64,000 bases of DNA from Tomocerus qinae (GCA_020055645.1 CM034547.1:66250884-66314883), one strand, 5' to 3'. Shown: positions 25,506 to 38,235, counted from the first letter of the stretch. The notes: generated by a model not told the origin, from the sequence alone. Made by a program: numbers and translations.

Positions 25506-25975
25506 AGAATGGCAAGAAGAGCTACAAATTTTGTTTTTTTCGCATAGAATTTAGATTAAACACCTACTACGCCGAATTATAAAAATTGGATGCTTCTCTT
25601 AGAACGAGACAATTTTGGACAGGTTAGTCTACCATTCAATCTGTAGCGAGAGAAAGTTTTATGACTGCCTATGTTGCATCTTTCTGTACATTTGACGAAA
25701 TGGTCTAAAAGCCTTCAAATTCAATATCAGATATTATAGGTATTTGTTATATAGTACCATAGTTGATAGTATACCTCAATTTCCTTATCTGCTATAAAAC
25801 TTTCACCTTTCACTGGTACTTTCTCCAGGATTTACACACACGAAGAAAATAATTTTAAGGCAACAACCATGGGGGTAAGCGCTTTCGTTTTAAGAAACTC
25901 TAGGAGCAAAAATGCAATATTATAATTACATATTTCCTTTTAGTACAAAGTGAGTGTTTTAAGTATATCATTACA
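25506..25975. other. AT-rich spacer, nothing recognised
   Basis: A non-coding stretch between the direct repeat pair and the large fold-back element. No ORF or repeat was recognised. Confidence 0.4.
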
Positions 25976-26289
25976 TATATATGTGGTAGTATAACTGTTC
26001 CCCCAGTGTAAGGGCGCCATTGTACTAGTATAACTGTGCGTAGCGAGTTATACTAGGATAACCGACCCTCGGGGTTTCAGTACAACTGTTCCACGCTTAA
26101 ATGCATTGCAAAGCCTGAGTTAATTAGACAATTATGCTACTTTATCATGATATGACCATAATTTATGCTCAAAATATTTTATTATTTACTATTTTACTAC
26201 TCAGTCAAATAGTGATGATTGCAAAAACCAAATAATTAGCATATATCGGTAGATACGTAAAAGAACAATCAATTGCACTTTGCATTCTT

Positions 26290-26690
26290 ACATACATTGC
26301 CAACATGACACTTTGTACCAAATGGTATGTCATTCTTTTTGCATGGACATCTATTAGTTTGGAATTCCGTCTTGCATTTGCAGATTGATTGTCTACTGTA
26401 GGAAGTTACCGAGCTTAGGGCAGTGATGTACTTAATTGTATTAGTTGGTCATGCCGCTGTGTTTATTTCGGCTGACCAAGTTCCAACTTTCGATTCGTTG
26501 ATCTTGGTGTCGATAATGCCTTTTGCGCATTGTAGTAGTAGATTTCCATTTTCGCGACAATTAAGGACTTTGCATGGCAAATTCGTAGGATCCGTGTTCG
26601 ATCTATCAACCTCAGGAATCATCAATGAAACAATACTGCCAACTTTTACAGTTCTACTCTTTTGCTTTGCTTGATACTTGATAATTTATG
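26290..26690 (-). pseudogene. Integrase-like transposase, C-terminal fragment (left arm and spacer)
   Basis: Read on the minus strand from about 26670. An open frame contains VGSIVSLMIPEVDR, resembling the V-x-IPxVDRG segment that precedes the end of KRBA2/Ginger-type integrases. It continues as NLPCKVLNCRENGNLLLQCA and reaches a stop at 26449-26451. After the stop the same frame resumes with a Cys-rich tail: CKCKTEFQTNRCPCKK, then KCH. That spacing resembles the CxC...C...CxC...CH tail of these transposases. The catalytic DDE core is absent, so this is a relic. Confidence 0.6.
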
Positions 26691-26949
26691 TTCAAAATAT
26701 TATTAGCTTGATTTACTAGATTATCATTCCAAATAGACATACCAGAAGTATTATTTCAAATCCTAATGGAACACATCACCTAATAGACAGTCTCAACTTA
26801 ACTAGCGTAGAAATTTGTTTTCCTTATCTACTCTTAAAATATACATTATTTCACATAAAACATTAGTCATTTGGTGCCTAAACCAACATTCAACGCTCCA
26901 ACTTGTACTTATGCGATTCTGTAGGAAGTGTTTTTAGTATTGTTAGCTT

Positions 26950-27256
26950 ATCCTACGAATTTGCCATGCAAAGTCCTTAATTGTCGCGAAAATGGAAATC
27001 TACTACTACAATGCGCAAAAGGCATTATCGACACCAAGATCAACGAATCGAAAGTTGGAACTTGGTCAGCCGAAATAAACACAGCGGCATGACCAACTAA
27101 TACAATTAAGTACATCACTGCCCTAAGCTCGGTAACTTCCTACAGTAGACAATCAATCTGCAAATGCAAGACGGAATTCCAAACTAATAGATGTCCATGC
27201 AAAAAGAATGACATACCATTTGGTACAAAGTGTCATGTTGGCAATGTAAGAATGCA
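26950..27256 (+). pseudogene. Integrase-like transposase C-terminal fragment (right arm copy)
   Basis: An inverted duplicate of the left-arm fragment, reading on the plus strand. It begins only at the PTNLPCKVL segment, because the arm ends there, and includes the same internal stop and the Cys-rich CKC...CPC...KCH tail. The shared stop shows that decay preceded the inverted duplication or that the arms are kept identical by conversion. Confidence 0.6.
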
Positions 27257-27562
27257 AAGTGCAATTGAATGTTCTTTTACGTATCTACCGATATTATGCT
27301 AATTATTTGGTTTTTGCAATTATCACTATTTGACTGAGTAGTATATTAGTAAATAATAAAATATTTTGAGCATAAATTATGGTCATATCATGATAAAGTA
27401 GCATAATTGTCTAATTAACTCAGGCTTTGCAATGCATTTAAGCGTGGAACAGTTGTACTGAAACCCCGAGGGTCGGTTATCCTAGTATAACTCGCTACGC
27501 ACAGTTATACTAGTACAATGGCGCCCTTACACTGGGGGAACAGTTATACTACCACATATATA

Positions 27563-28850
27563 CCCATTAAATCAGATTTCCCACAACTTTGAAACCCAAA
27601 AGGAAAGTGAAGTGAATGGAACAGACGTGAATTGCATTTTCGAGTGATATTAGGATGTAGAAATGGAAATCTCAGTTCACTGACAGCATTACTTTGTGCA
27701 CACTTCTGTGTGCAAGCTACTTCATGGCAAAAACAAATTGCAAAAAGCTTGTCCAAAAACTAGTATTGCTTATTGGAAATGTTGCTATGCTTCTTTCTAA
27801 AGGCATTACTCTGTTCACTGTACGTAGTGTATCTTCTCATAAAGTTGTCAATAAAGTCTAAAGAGAAAAGAAATCAAATAAAACATCTGTTAACTAAATG
27901 GGATTTTGACATTTTCTGTTCTGGTATTATAGATAGATATAATAGTAAGTAACAAGGGAGGAAATCGATCGCACTTTGACATAATCTATCATACTAAGTG
28001 CAAACAGTATATCTGTGTTATATTTACTACTTAAATGAAAACATGCAAATTAAGGAGGAAATGTTTTTCTCTTTAGAAAAAATTCTTGAAAAAGGACTAC
28101 GAAATCAGTCAATATACTGTCGAATTTGTTTATTCAAAGATTTTAACCAAGTCGTTTTGATTTAAAAGATAGCTCTAAAAACGAAGTAATCCGTCGTTTT
28201 GGACGAGCTGACTATTAACCATGCCCAATTAAAGTACAAAAGAAGTGCGTATGTTACTGACACTGGAGAATAGGCCGTGGGATAATGAAGAGTCAGAAAC
28301 TGATGTATTACGTCAGAATAAGTATAATTATAGCGACACAAAATAATGCTGACTAGACAATTCGCCCGATGGTAATGCTATTAAGGCTGGCTCTACGGGT
28401 TTTCACCTTTTACTAAATACTGCCCACTCTCGCGCCGTAGAGCAACATAAAACATGAACTCTCCATAATTTCATGTTATAGTAGGTAGTGTATTGTATTA
28501 TACACCATAATACCTACTCTTTGTTCCGTGTCACAAAATGAATCAATTTTTTATACCATAGAATATTGAAAATTCAAAACCACCCTGTTACAAAAACATT
28601 ATGATCATTATTTGATTACGAACACATTATGCTAAGCATATTGTAACATTATGGGTATTATAACTGGCAAACGCAATCACAAATCAGCCGCAAAACTTTT
28701 CATTTCAGGTTTTCCTATTTGCTGTTGGTAATAGAGTGACATCCTACTCAATGATATCAATCCTCTCATCTAATAACTGAAAATCGTGATTTGACCTTTT
28801 GGGGTCACTTTTGGGGATTTTGTAAAGATACCAAAAAGAAAGATAAAAAA
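27563..28850. other. Intergenic, no gene recognised
   Basis: Short ORFs only. The ORF running into the fold-back element on the minus strand looks accidental. Confidence 0.4.
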
Positions 28851-28853
28851 AAT

Positions 28854-29045
28854 ATCTAGTGAACCTAGAGCTGACTTTTCTCAATTACACCATTAGTAAC
28901 ACCTACCGATGTAATGTATCTGTCTCACAGGCTCTTTTGCATGTATTAACTTTTGCAGAAAATGACTCAACTTTTTATTTTCAAAAATCAAAAAATACTA
29001 TTTTATTTCCGTTTAAAAAAATTCTAAGGACTAGGTTCACTAGAT
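28854..29045. repeat. Short inverted-repeat element (15-bp perfect termini)
   Basis: ATCTAGTGAACCTAG at 28854-28868 and its exact complement at 29031-29045 bound 192 bp of AT-rich sequence. The left end resembles the start of the repeat units at 23078 and 24112 (CTAGTGAACC). The sequence just downstream (about 29090-29140) weakly resembles the ends of those units, so it may belong to a diverged relative. Confidence 0.5.
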
Positions 29046-32000
29046 AAAAAGTCGAAGAATCTTCAATTTCAAATTTGGGTTCGTACGCCTTGTGGTAATG
29101 GAGGTAGGAGGATTTTGCGAAACGTAATGAAGATCCGTAGAACCAACCTTAAAGAGGATTTCATATTTGTTCGCTGAAAGTGTACGCATATGTATAAGCG
29201 TCAGTTTGCATTTTCCTTTCTTGTACGAGCTGGCAAATCTCCATTAACATCTTTGGTACACATGTGTCTATGACATACGTTGTTAATAATAAACTTGCGG
29301 ATGAAAATAACGTTGCCACTATATGAGCCATGTAAATCCGGGAAAAACTAAATACGTTAACTATCTTGATTGCATTAATCATAAATTGGTATCTGTGTTT
29401 CGATAATAATAACATTGTATCTTTCACAATTATTAATGTAATGATAATGGCATAGGTTATGATCTATCGTATATCATGTTAATGCATAAGTATTTGACAC
29501 ATCATTGTGTTAACGTCAAATGGTTACAATTGAACAGTAAATGTGACTGACCGATGACCATGCATATACAATAAATATAGTAAGTACCACATCTCCCTTG
29601 TTGCGCACACTTCTTTAAGAACTGTTATTCATGAACGGTTCATGTGTATTTTTAGTGCAGTCCATTAAAATAACCTGAAAACATGGCTAAGAGCTGAAAC
29701 ATTTAATTATAAAAATGTCTTTCAGGAGCACAATATTTAGACTCGAATATACTACCCAAGTAAAACTGATACACATTATGTAAATGTTTTCATCAAAATT
29801 GCGAGTCGTAACTTATGAGTTATCTACCATAAAGAAAATTTTATTTCAAGTAGAATCGGAGAATGCTGTACTTTGCACTTCAGTTTGCCCCCTCCTTTAT
29901 TAAACTAATAACATGTAGGATGTAGGATGGCCAAATGACATTAAATTAATTCCGAGAAGGCAAGTATAGATGCGTTTAAAAGCAATATTAATATTGAAGT
30001 AGTAACCAATAGGTAGTAACTGTTTATTTAAAGCATTCATCAATTTCACTACTTACAACTCTAAGTCTACTCACTCAGCCTTAATCTATTTTACGATACT
30101 CTTAATAAATGTATGTACCTGTCTACTTAAATTAAGAATGTATCCTTCATACAGTTCATACTTTTTCAGCTTGCAGTGAATTAAATTATTCTGATCTGAG
30201 CAAATGTAATTAATTTCTATCCAGATCTAGATGACACAAATCTAAGTATACAGGCTAACAATTATTTAGATAGAACGTATACAACCATAACTCAAATGTT
30301 ACACGCATAATACGTATACGTACTTTATATGTATACAAGACGCATGCATGCTTATGCTTACCCTTCCAGTTTAATAACACTAGCTGCAATGAAAATAATA
30401 GTACATTCTTATTTCTTAGTACTATAATTGTGTAAAATAAAAACAAGGCATTTTAAGACAAATGAACATCAAAATAGAAAAAAATGAAATAACATCATAT
30501 TACATAGTAATAATGAAGTGTATTAATAATTTGTTAGAATATGCTACAACTACAATTAACTATTTTAGAGTACAGTCACTACAGGCAAGTTAGGTACGAG
30601 AAGGTTAGTGTTGTTTGATTTGTATCTATCAGTGAGAGTAATTTATTTACGATGTTATACACTTATACTTACTTAAACATATTTATGTAGGTTTAATTTG
30701 CATAGATTGGAGGTAAAAGATCAGTAAGAACAGTGCTAGATGGACGGAAACCAAAGCTGAATTGAGTGGTGGTGTCCATACACTTCCTTGTTTCTCTGGT
30801 TCTTATAAAAACTCTACGAGCACTGAATGCATATATGAAGGAAATGGTGACTCACAAAACTGTAAAATGGAAGAGGTTTTTGTCTTTGCTTACATAATAC
30901 AAATAACACACACTTAGTATAAGTTAATTTTAATTCCATCTTGGTTTGTGAAAATCTAATACACATTAATTACTTCATAATCCATTTTGCGATTTGCGAC
31001 TATGTGAAAACCAGTTCCAATCTCAAATTCACAATGCAAGTTAAAATACTGAAAGTTACTTACCAACAATAACGTTAAACATCTTAGGAGGTATTTCCTG
31101 TATATTATACTATCTGATGATTGTGGGGTCAATGTAAATGCTAATTATTGTGAAGTAAACCTTTTGATTGATTGTATATACCAACTATTACTTTTATAAT
31201 TTGCATTAAATTGATACTATAGGTGAAATAGGTACACTATAATACACTATAATCATTTCAATTTGGGATCATTCATTACTATAATGATGATGATATAATA
31301 AGTAATAAATTAACAATCCAGTGCATAATCCGCATATATGTAGGAAATTAAAAGCCATCACCAATAGATATGCTAATACTTAATGTATTTTCTTCCAAAT
31401 CAAAAAATACGTGCATTTACAATATCTACTATATCCTTACAATTAACTGATTCTGCCACATTTTGCAAATCCCTTTTTAAAGTGCAACCTGAATACCTGA
31501 ACTTTCCTGAGTAAATTAAACAACCGAATGAATGTACTATGCTAACGATGCAATATCGCAACAAGGTGAAGCATATGAAAAGAAATATTAAGATTAACGA
31601 CAATTTATCCTACCAATTAAATAGTATTCTTCTTTCTAGATTTAAAAAATCAGATACAAAGTTAGGCAGAACGTTTAATCAGTAGTAAGCTTACTTAGTT
31701 TAGTTTTAAATAACCTATTTACACAAAAAATTATTTAGCGTATCTAGTAGCTGTTACTTTGCCACTAGCTATCAGGGAAATGAGCAATTCAAAGTAAAAA
31801 TAAAAATTGCGATAAACTTGTATTTGGGTTGATGGTAGACTAGCTATGGCATAGTTTCTCAGGTCAAAATGATTTAAAAATAACCTCAAACTCAAAATCC
31901 AATTCCGATTCCTGTCCTTAATTACTAAGATCCACCAGGAATGTCGATACATTAACAAAAAGAGAGTTACAAACAAAAACTTCTAACAACAATTTTTAAA

Positions 32001-33232
32001 CATGGCATTATTCAAGGGACAACCAATTATTGAATTTTTTGAATAATAATTTCACTTACACATGTCAGATTAATTATTTTTGTAGCAAACTACTACAATT
32101 GATAAATCCGTGGACATTTATTACAATACGACTTTACTACATAGAGTAAAATAAGGGCTTTACTTCCCTATAGCGCTAAGAATTTTCTAGAAATATTGGC
32201 TTTTATGTCATGCTTGCACCAAATGATTTAACTTAACTACAGTGAAAAGACAAGGCTAACATTAAGGTAGGGAACATTTAATTACGTCATTATAAATTAT
32301 TGCATAAATGAGACGAAATACTAACAGCATGCGTACGAACGTGTTTAGAAGGTGTTTCTACAGAGGACCGACACAAAATTTAAAGAGAAAAAACCTATAG
32401 TATATATTCTCAACTTTTGCACTAGCACTTAAGTAGTGTTATTTATTGTAGATACAGAGAAAAGAAAAAATCTGAAAAACACAAGATTTTCCATTTTAAG
32501 AGGATACTACTAGTGTCTCATCTCATGAGAAATTTCTAATATACTTTTACTTTTATTATTTATTGTGTGCAAACTGCTGATTGAGTGCAATACAACGGAA
32601 CAATTACTGAAACTACAGGCAGAGACAGTGCTCGACACATTGCAATTAACAAAACTGTCACGAATGAAGTTAGACTTTTGATTCTAGGCAATATAAAGCA
32701 AGAGAGTAAGCAACATACTAAAGAATAAATTATACAAAAACTTTTGTTCCGTATAAACACGATAAAGAAGCTTTCGTCACTAATATTTTATACGTATTAT
32801 AACAGCTTACTTGGACACAAATAAGAAAGATGCGATTGATTGGCTTAACTTAGTACGACATTAACATTAATAAATTAAGCTAAAGGTAAATCCGCTATAC
32901 TTTTAGCCACTTTCTACGCGTGGGACTCTACTTATTTTAAAGGATTATCGATTTGAGATTAACACTAAATAGATTTTCGTGTCGAAATGTAGATTTGCGA
33001 ACCTTTTTTTCGTAGGACTACTTTAAGTTAAATCGTCACTGTTATTGTAGCCCTTCTGCATTGAAGCGTGTTGTATTGAGGAGGTCGTTTGAACGTAAGT
33101 GTCGTAGTATGTAACTCAGAAAATTTTGCGAATGAATCACAGTAAGAGGAAATGGCATTTGTATTGATGTTTGCTTTGTTTTGAACATTCACAAATCCAC
33201 GTAAGATGTTTTTATGCACTCAGACCACAAAT
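29046..33232. other. Long AT-rich region without recognised genes
   Basis: No conserved protein, RNA gene or clear transposon end was found. The right part may include the 3'UTR of the minus-strand Cys-rich gene that ends at 33233. Confidence 0.45.
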
Positions 33233-33901
33233 TCACTCTGCTTCATCAATAGCTACAACACGCAGGAAACCACCCTGAGCAACCCCGCCACGACCTGGGA
33301 CATTGTTAAAGTTCTCAGCACTTTCGTCATCGGAAGATACGCTTCCCAATTCACCTTCTTGCTGGCGTGGTGGAGACGCACTATGAAGTGGTGATGGAAC
33401 ACGATTCAACTGCTGATAGAGACCTCCACGTCCCCGGACCACACCCCGCAAATTAGTCCGACAAACTCGGCAAAAATTGTCCCCAGCTAAGACAAAAGAA
33501 GGAAGTCAGACACATAGGACTCAAAATGTTAAATTAACAGAATAATATCACTACTTACGTCGTGTATAGTGAGTGCAAACTGGACAGCAGTTGTTTTCCA
33601 GTGGTAAAATCTTCCCACACAACGACCAATTGGGACATCGGGCTAATAAAATATTTAATATTTTAGGACCATTAAAACCTAAATTCAATTACAAAAGGTA
33701 ATCAATTCAATACAATTACTAACCCAATCTACGGGGTCCGACAGAACGAATGTCAGTTGCACAGAACGGACAGTAAGAATCTAATACACGACGAACTGGG
33801 TCTCCCGCAATAGTATCTTCGACATTTTCTGCGTTTCGTCCTTCGTAGGCCCTTCCGTAACGATATGTTCGACCACGTCTGGATCGTCTTTCAGGTGCCA
33901 T
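33233..33901 (-). CDS. Unrecognised Cys-rich (zinc-ribbon-like) protein, 171 aa
   Basis: Three coding exons, 33901-33724, 33642-33559 and 33486-33233, join with consistent phase-1 junctions and good splice sites (GTTAGT, GTAAGT; TTAG acceptors). The N-terminus is Arg-rich (RRSRRGRTYRYGR). Four Cys clusters follow, CPFC, CPNWSLC, CPVC and CRVC, one or two per exon, which suggests paired treble-clef or zinc-ribbon sites. The C-terminal third is low-complexity, with Ser/Pro, an acidic SSDDESAE stretch and Gly-rich segments. I do not recognise the family and assign no function. A minus-strand acceptor near 34006 suggests a 5'UTR exon upstream. The reading is supported by phase across three exons and by Cys pairing, not by homology. 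Confidence 0.7.
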
Positions 33902-35286
33902 TCTTCTGTTTTTAACACCAAATGTCTGCGCATAAATACATATAATTCATCAATGCATAATTTCAAATTTGTTTTCATATGCGCTCTAGCTAGAGATCCT
34001 GTCAAAATAAATAGACAAAATTAAATCATTCATAATCCAAAAATACATTTTTAAGTAATTATAATGAAAAAAAACCAAAGTTCACTTTTAAAGAAACGCA
34101 AGTTTGAAGTTTTAATGTAGTTTCTTATGTTTTAAATCGCTGATTTAAACAACAGGGCAGAATAATTTATAAATTACAGAAAGGTTAAAGGAGGCCTAAT
34201 ATATACACATGACTAAATATGGCTTATTGGCATATCAATTTCCATTATTACTAGTGCATTTTTCGCTCTAAAGGGTAGAAGACAGTCAACAGTATTACCC
34301 CCCCCCCTCTCCAATGAATAAAAATTGAAAATAGATTTCAATTTATAACTATATGCTAAAAACTTACCAATTATCGATTTTATTTTGAGACGATACCCCA
34401 GCGAGTCCCAAATACTCTCTAGTTCCCACCCAAGTCTCAAGTGCTATGCTATGATACGTATTTTCGGTATTTTGCCCTGCAATCCCTTAAGTTAAGGCGA
34501 CAACGAGATTCCAGCTGACGATTTATATTTTGATTTCTTTTATGCACCAGTTCACTCACTATACAGTACACACAACACACAGTATGTTTAATATCAAATA
34601 GCAGATTAAGATAAGATATATTAACAGTTCACGTTCAACAAGGAAATTGAATACATAACAGCACATAGATCTATCACCTATTTTCTATATATATTCTATA
34701 TAACTAGATAGAGTATAAGTGTTCAAGTGCAAATACCTGGAGTGAGAATCTGGAGACGGATCATAAACTACAGATCTGAAAATGTAATAATTAGGCACAA
34801 TTGGAACTCGTGTAGGTATTGTTCATTATTTATCCCTCTTCTTCCATGTTTTACTTCAATTTAATTACCATTGCAGCCTCAACAGGATAGACGAGTGATT
34901 GTACTTGTTCACATTCACAAACACTATTCACATTCACAATCACACAACAGTTTTCATTACAATGTAAACAGCTGATGATTGGTTTGTTTGTGTATTTGGG
35001 ACAGTTTGGGTTAATAAAAAGTAGGGTGGGTGAATACAGGGTGGTGAAAGTTTCACATTGAAATCAATGGATTCTTTAATATACTAGGCTTCCAATATAA
35101 CCCTCGGATTATATTATAATGTAGATCATTAATAAAGTGTAGCTAGCAGGTGCAGGCAACTAATCTTTTTCAATCTAATCTAGAATCTTTGGAATCCGAA
35201 GAATAAAATAATTTCCTTCTACCGATGCTATGCTATGTTAATCTATTGCTATTCATTCAAGCATTCGTACAAACTTAAATCTCAAC
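33902..35286. other. 5' leader of the Cys-rich gene and intergenic spacer
   Basis: Probable 5'UTR exon near 33902-34005 on the minus strand, then AT-rich spacer with a C-run at 34300-34310. No other gene was recognised. Confidence 0.4.
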
Positions 35287-36179
35287 TCAATTTTCGGCTC
35301 ATCCTATATACCCGACACCCGACAGTCAAATACCGGACAACCGACACCCTCCCACCCGACGCCCGACAACGACCAAATACTTTCTACCCGACACCCGAGA
35401 GCGAACTACCAGACACCCGATACCTTCCCACCCGATGCCCGACAGCCCCCAAATCCTTCCCACCCAACGCCCGACTACTAACTACCGGACATCCGATGCC
35501 TAACCAACCGACACCCGCCGCCTTCCCACCCGACAACTGACGCCCTTCTACCCGACATTTAGATTTTTTGGACATAAAAAATTTTTTACACGATGCATGT
35601 GCAGTTCACAGCATACCCGAAAGTTTGAAAGGATGGAAAAGGATGGACTGTCATAAGCTAGAGATTTGAGCTTCCTGGTTGCCAATACCAACACTGGTGT
35701 GGTCAATAAGCAGAAAAGAAAGAAAACGTGGGATAACAGTGCAATTCTGGAAATAAAAATGTATGTGTGACAGAGCCGCAGCAAGAGGTCTTTCGTAAGG
35801 TGAAGTAAATGGGTAATCTAACCTCTTTCTGCGAATAAATTGAAGTCTAGGCGCATTCAATTAACTCGCTTGGAAAAAAACTTGGGTCATAAATGCAGCC
35901 ACTGATTTAACGGTTCTTGAATTACGATAGGGTCATAAAAATAAATCACGTTATTTGTATTTGCACTTTAGAAACACAGAGAAATAATTCAAAAATTAGG
36001 TTTTTAGGTAGTTCCATACATATTAACAGTCAAAGTTTTATTTACATTTTGAAGATCTTCCATAATTATCTTCACTTTTTTAAAAATGATGGAGAAAATA
36101 TTTATTGTTTCAAAATTTGTCCTTGCTCAATGGTGGGGGTGATACAATGGGGAATCCTTTGCCGAAGATTGTCTTGCAA

Positions 36180-37005
36180 GTGAGCGCTCAGGCGAAGGAA
36201 TATGAATAGGGATTGCGATAGGAGATTACTCCAGTCACGGGTCCAAAACCGACGAGAGCTCTGCAGGTTGATTACAAACGCAACGAGGGCTACGGCGGAG
36301 AATGTCAACGAGGAGAGTTTCCACGGAGACTACTCCGGGGACGGTTGCTAAGGCAACTCTCCCCGAATGTTTACCAAGGAGACAACGGATCAGTAGTGAA
36401 TGCCAATGCGAAAAGTGTTACCGTAGATTCCGCTTACTGGAAGCAGAGTTACGGCGGGACATGTAAATTTGAAGAGTGAGTGCCTTCGACGTGAATCTGC
36501 CGGCGGTTCACAACGCAACTAGGACTCCGGGAGAGAATGCAAATGTGAAGAGAGAGAGACTCCTCCGGGAACGGTTGTGACGGTTACGGCGGAGAAGGCC
36601 ATTGCGGAGAGTGTTCTCGGGGAGTCTCCTTTACCGACTGGTTCCAAAGACAACGCGGGCTCTTGAAGGTAATCCACCCGTGGTCATTCCTCCGGAAACA
36701 GTAGCTACGGCTACGAAAGCTCCGCTGGGGGATGTAAATCTTGGGAGTGTTCTCTCTAATCCTCAACCGCCAACGGGTACCAAACGCTGCGAGAGTTCCG
36801 GCGGAGTATATACATGTGCAGAAATAATGCTCACGGGGAGACTCCTCTGGGAATGGTTTCGATGGTAACGACGGCTACGGCGGGGAATGACAATGCGGAG
36901 AGTGTTCTCACGGAATCTCCTTCACCGACGGTATTAGTAGTGTACTCCTTAGTAGTATTGGCCATTTTGACAATCATAATGGTCATTAAAAAAACACCGA
37001 AGTAA
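36180..37005 (+). pseudogene. Decayed Thr/Pro-rich repeat protein with C-terminal TM helix
   Basis: This segment is richer in G+C than its surroundings. It contains several degenerate copies of an approximately 45-residue unit of the form ETPPGTV-VTVTAE-ESVLGESPLPT, in shifting frames with stops between them. The last copy, in frame to the stop at 37003-37005, runs into a hydrophobic stretch (VLVVYSLVVLAILTIIMV) and a short basic tail (IKKTPK). That suggests the end of a type I membrane or mucin-like protein. The host parent is not identified. It lies wholly inside the MULE-like element, so capture from a host gene is likely. Confidence 0.5.
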
Positions 37006-37129
37006 TGCAGTTGTTTTCTATGCAAACAACATTGGCGCAACGTCTCACCAACAATCTGTATGTCCCAAAGAACCCGACAGAGTTTAGCTTTCTGTCACGT
37101 CAGCTTAATATGTTAAAAAAACAAGGTTC

Positions 37130-38235
37130 TAAATAGATAAAACCTACAGCAAGCCGTAATAGAAGCTCGCCTGAGAAAAGGGGACCGTGTCCACATCTTT
37201 GGTAGAATAATAGAAATAGGTTTATTTTGATATTTATTGATTAACATTGAGTATCAAAATAGATGAATGTTGACCATCAGAAAAATGGAAAATCAAAGCA
37301 GATAAACGTTGATTATAAAAATCGACAGAAAATAAAAAAATTAATGTTGATTTTGATTGTCAACAGAAAATCAAAATTGATTAATATTGACTATCAAAAT
37401 CAACAGAAAATCAAAGTTGATTAATGTTGACTTTCAAAATCAACAGAAAATCAAAATTGATTAATGTTGACTATCAAAATTCCTTATTGAGGCGAGCTAA
37501 AACGCCTATGTACAATAATGGATTAATATTGTCTACCAAATGAGATCGTCATGCTTTGTTAAACAAAAGCACATCTAAATTTTCAATCTAATCTTTTGTA
37601 CCCTCGTTTTTCGACAGCTGGAAGCAGTTTTAACAAACAAAAAATCGCATTATTGTTCTTATTACTATTGAAAAAAGTCTAATTTAGAAACACACAAATG
37701 TTTTTATTGCCATTTTTAATTTCCACTAACAGGATCAGTTTTAAGTAGAAACGTTTATTGCGGCTATAAAATTAACTATTAAAAGCAAGCAGAATAAAAT
37801 GGACAATTTGTAGGTTGAATATGTTAACCAATAATTTGGCAATTAATACTATATTAATCCAAGTTAAAATTATATAAGAGCAGAAATTCATGTTTGACAA
37901 GCATACAGATTTATTTTGGTCTGTGTTTTACAACCATTACAAATATTTCAACAAATTTTTAATAAAAGCGGCATTATGGCAATCAACAGTAACACCGAAG
38001 ATTAAATAACATATTTTTTCGGCTGTTATTTGCGAACCGTTAGACATATTTTGTCCACAATCAATAGGGATCGTCACAAGCCCATAGTCAACGTTTTTGC
38101 CAAGTTTGGTCAAATTCCGTCAATTCCTTCGGGGGTTATCGTGGGGACAAATTTGGTGTAGTTTCATCGCGCGGACGGACAGACTGTGTGGCTCTATATA
38201 GCTCGTCTGGCGAGCTAAAAATAGTAGTTAGATTT
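37130..38235 (-). mobile_element. Helentron/Helitron-like non-autonomous insertion, nested
   Basis: On the minus strand the element begins at TTTTTAGCTCGCC (about 38230). It has a short CCGT-like tract and a block closely resembling 46128-46330 (shared CTTGGCAAAAAC and GGACTTGTGAC or GGGCTTGTGAC). It then carries an approximately 40-bp minisatellite (37240-37480) and ends at a TACGGC...GCTGTA hairpin (about 37140-37160) next to CTCAGGCGAGCTT. The same ends occur around the Rep ORF at 46.1-51.5 kb. Exact termini are uncertain. Confidence 0.65.
37240..37480. repeat. Minisatellite, unit about 40 bp
   Basis: At least five degenerate units of the type TCAACAGAAAATCAAAATTG plus ATTAATGTTGACTATCAAAA. 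The same minisatellite, inverted, lies at about 46600-47000, which links this small element to the Rep-bearing one. Confidence 0.85.

Larger units (their letters stand above)
25982..27556. mobile_element. Large fold-back element of a Ginger/KRBA2-like transposon
   Basis: Two near-identical inverted arms, 25982-26591 and 26950-27556, are separated by a 358-bp spacer. The outer ends are TGTGGTAGTATAACTGTT and its complement, flanked by TATATA on both sides (25976-25981, 27557-27562), which allows a 4- to 6-bp target duplication. Each arm contains the C-terminal end of an integrase-type transposase reading outward. The structure looks like a DNA transposon end, with the last part of its gene, copied in inverted orientation. 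Confidence 0.85.

Noticed and set aside
33781..34005. 74-codon minus-strand ORF upstream of and overlapping the Cys-rich gene
   Set aside because: It is in a different frame from the Cys-rich exons, its start abuts a splice acceptor, and it is better explained as part of the 5'UTR exon.
35235..35575. ORFs rich in Pro, Thr, Arg and Asp in the CCCGACA repeats (also at 38724-38972 in inverse orientation)
   Set aside because: They are translations of the minisatellite TIRs of the MULE-like element and occur only because the repeat lacks stops in some frames.
37240..37480. Minisatellite considered as a CRISPR-like array
   Set aside because: Units are contiguous and degenerate with no unique spacers, the context is eukaryotic, and it lies inside a Helentron-like element.
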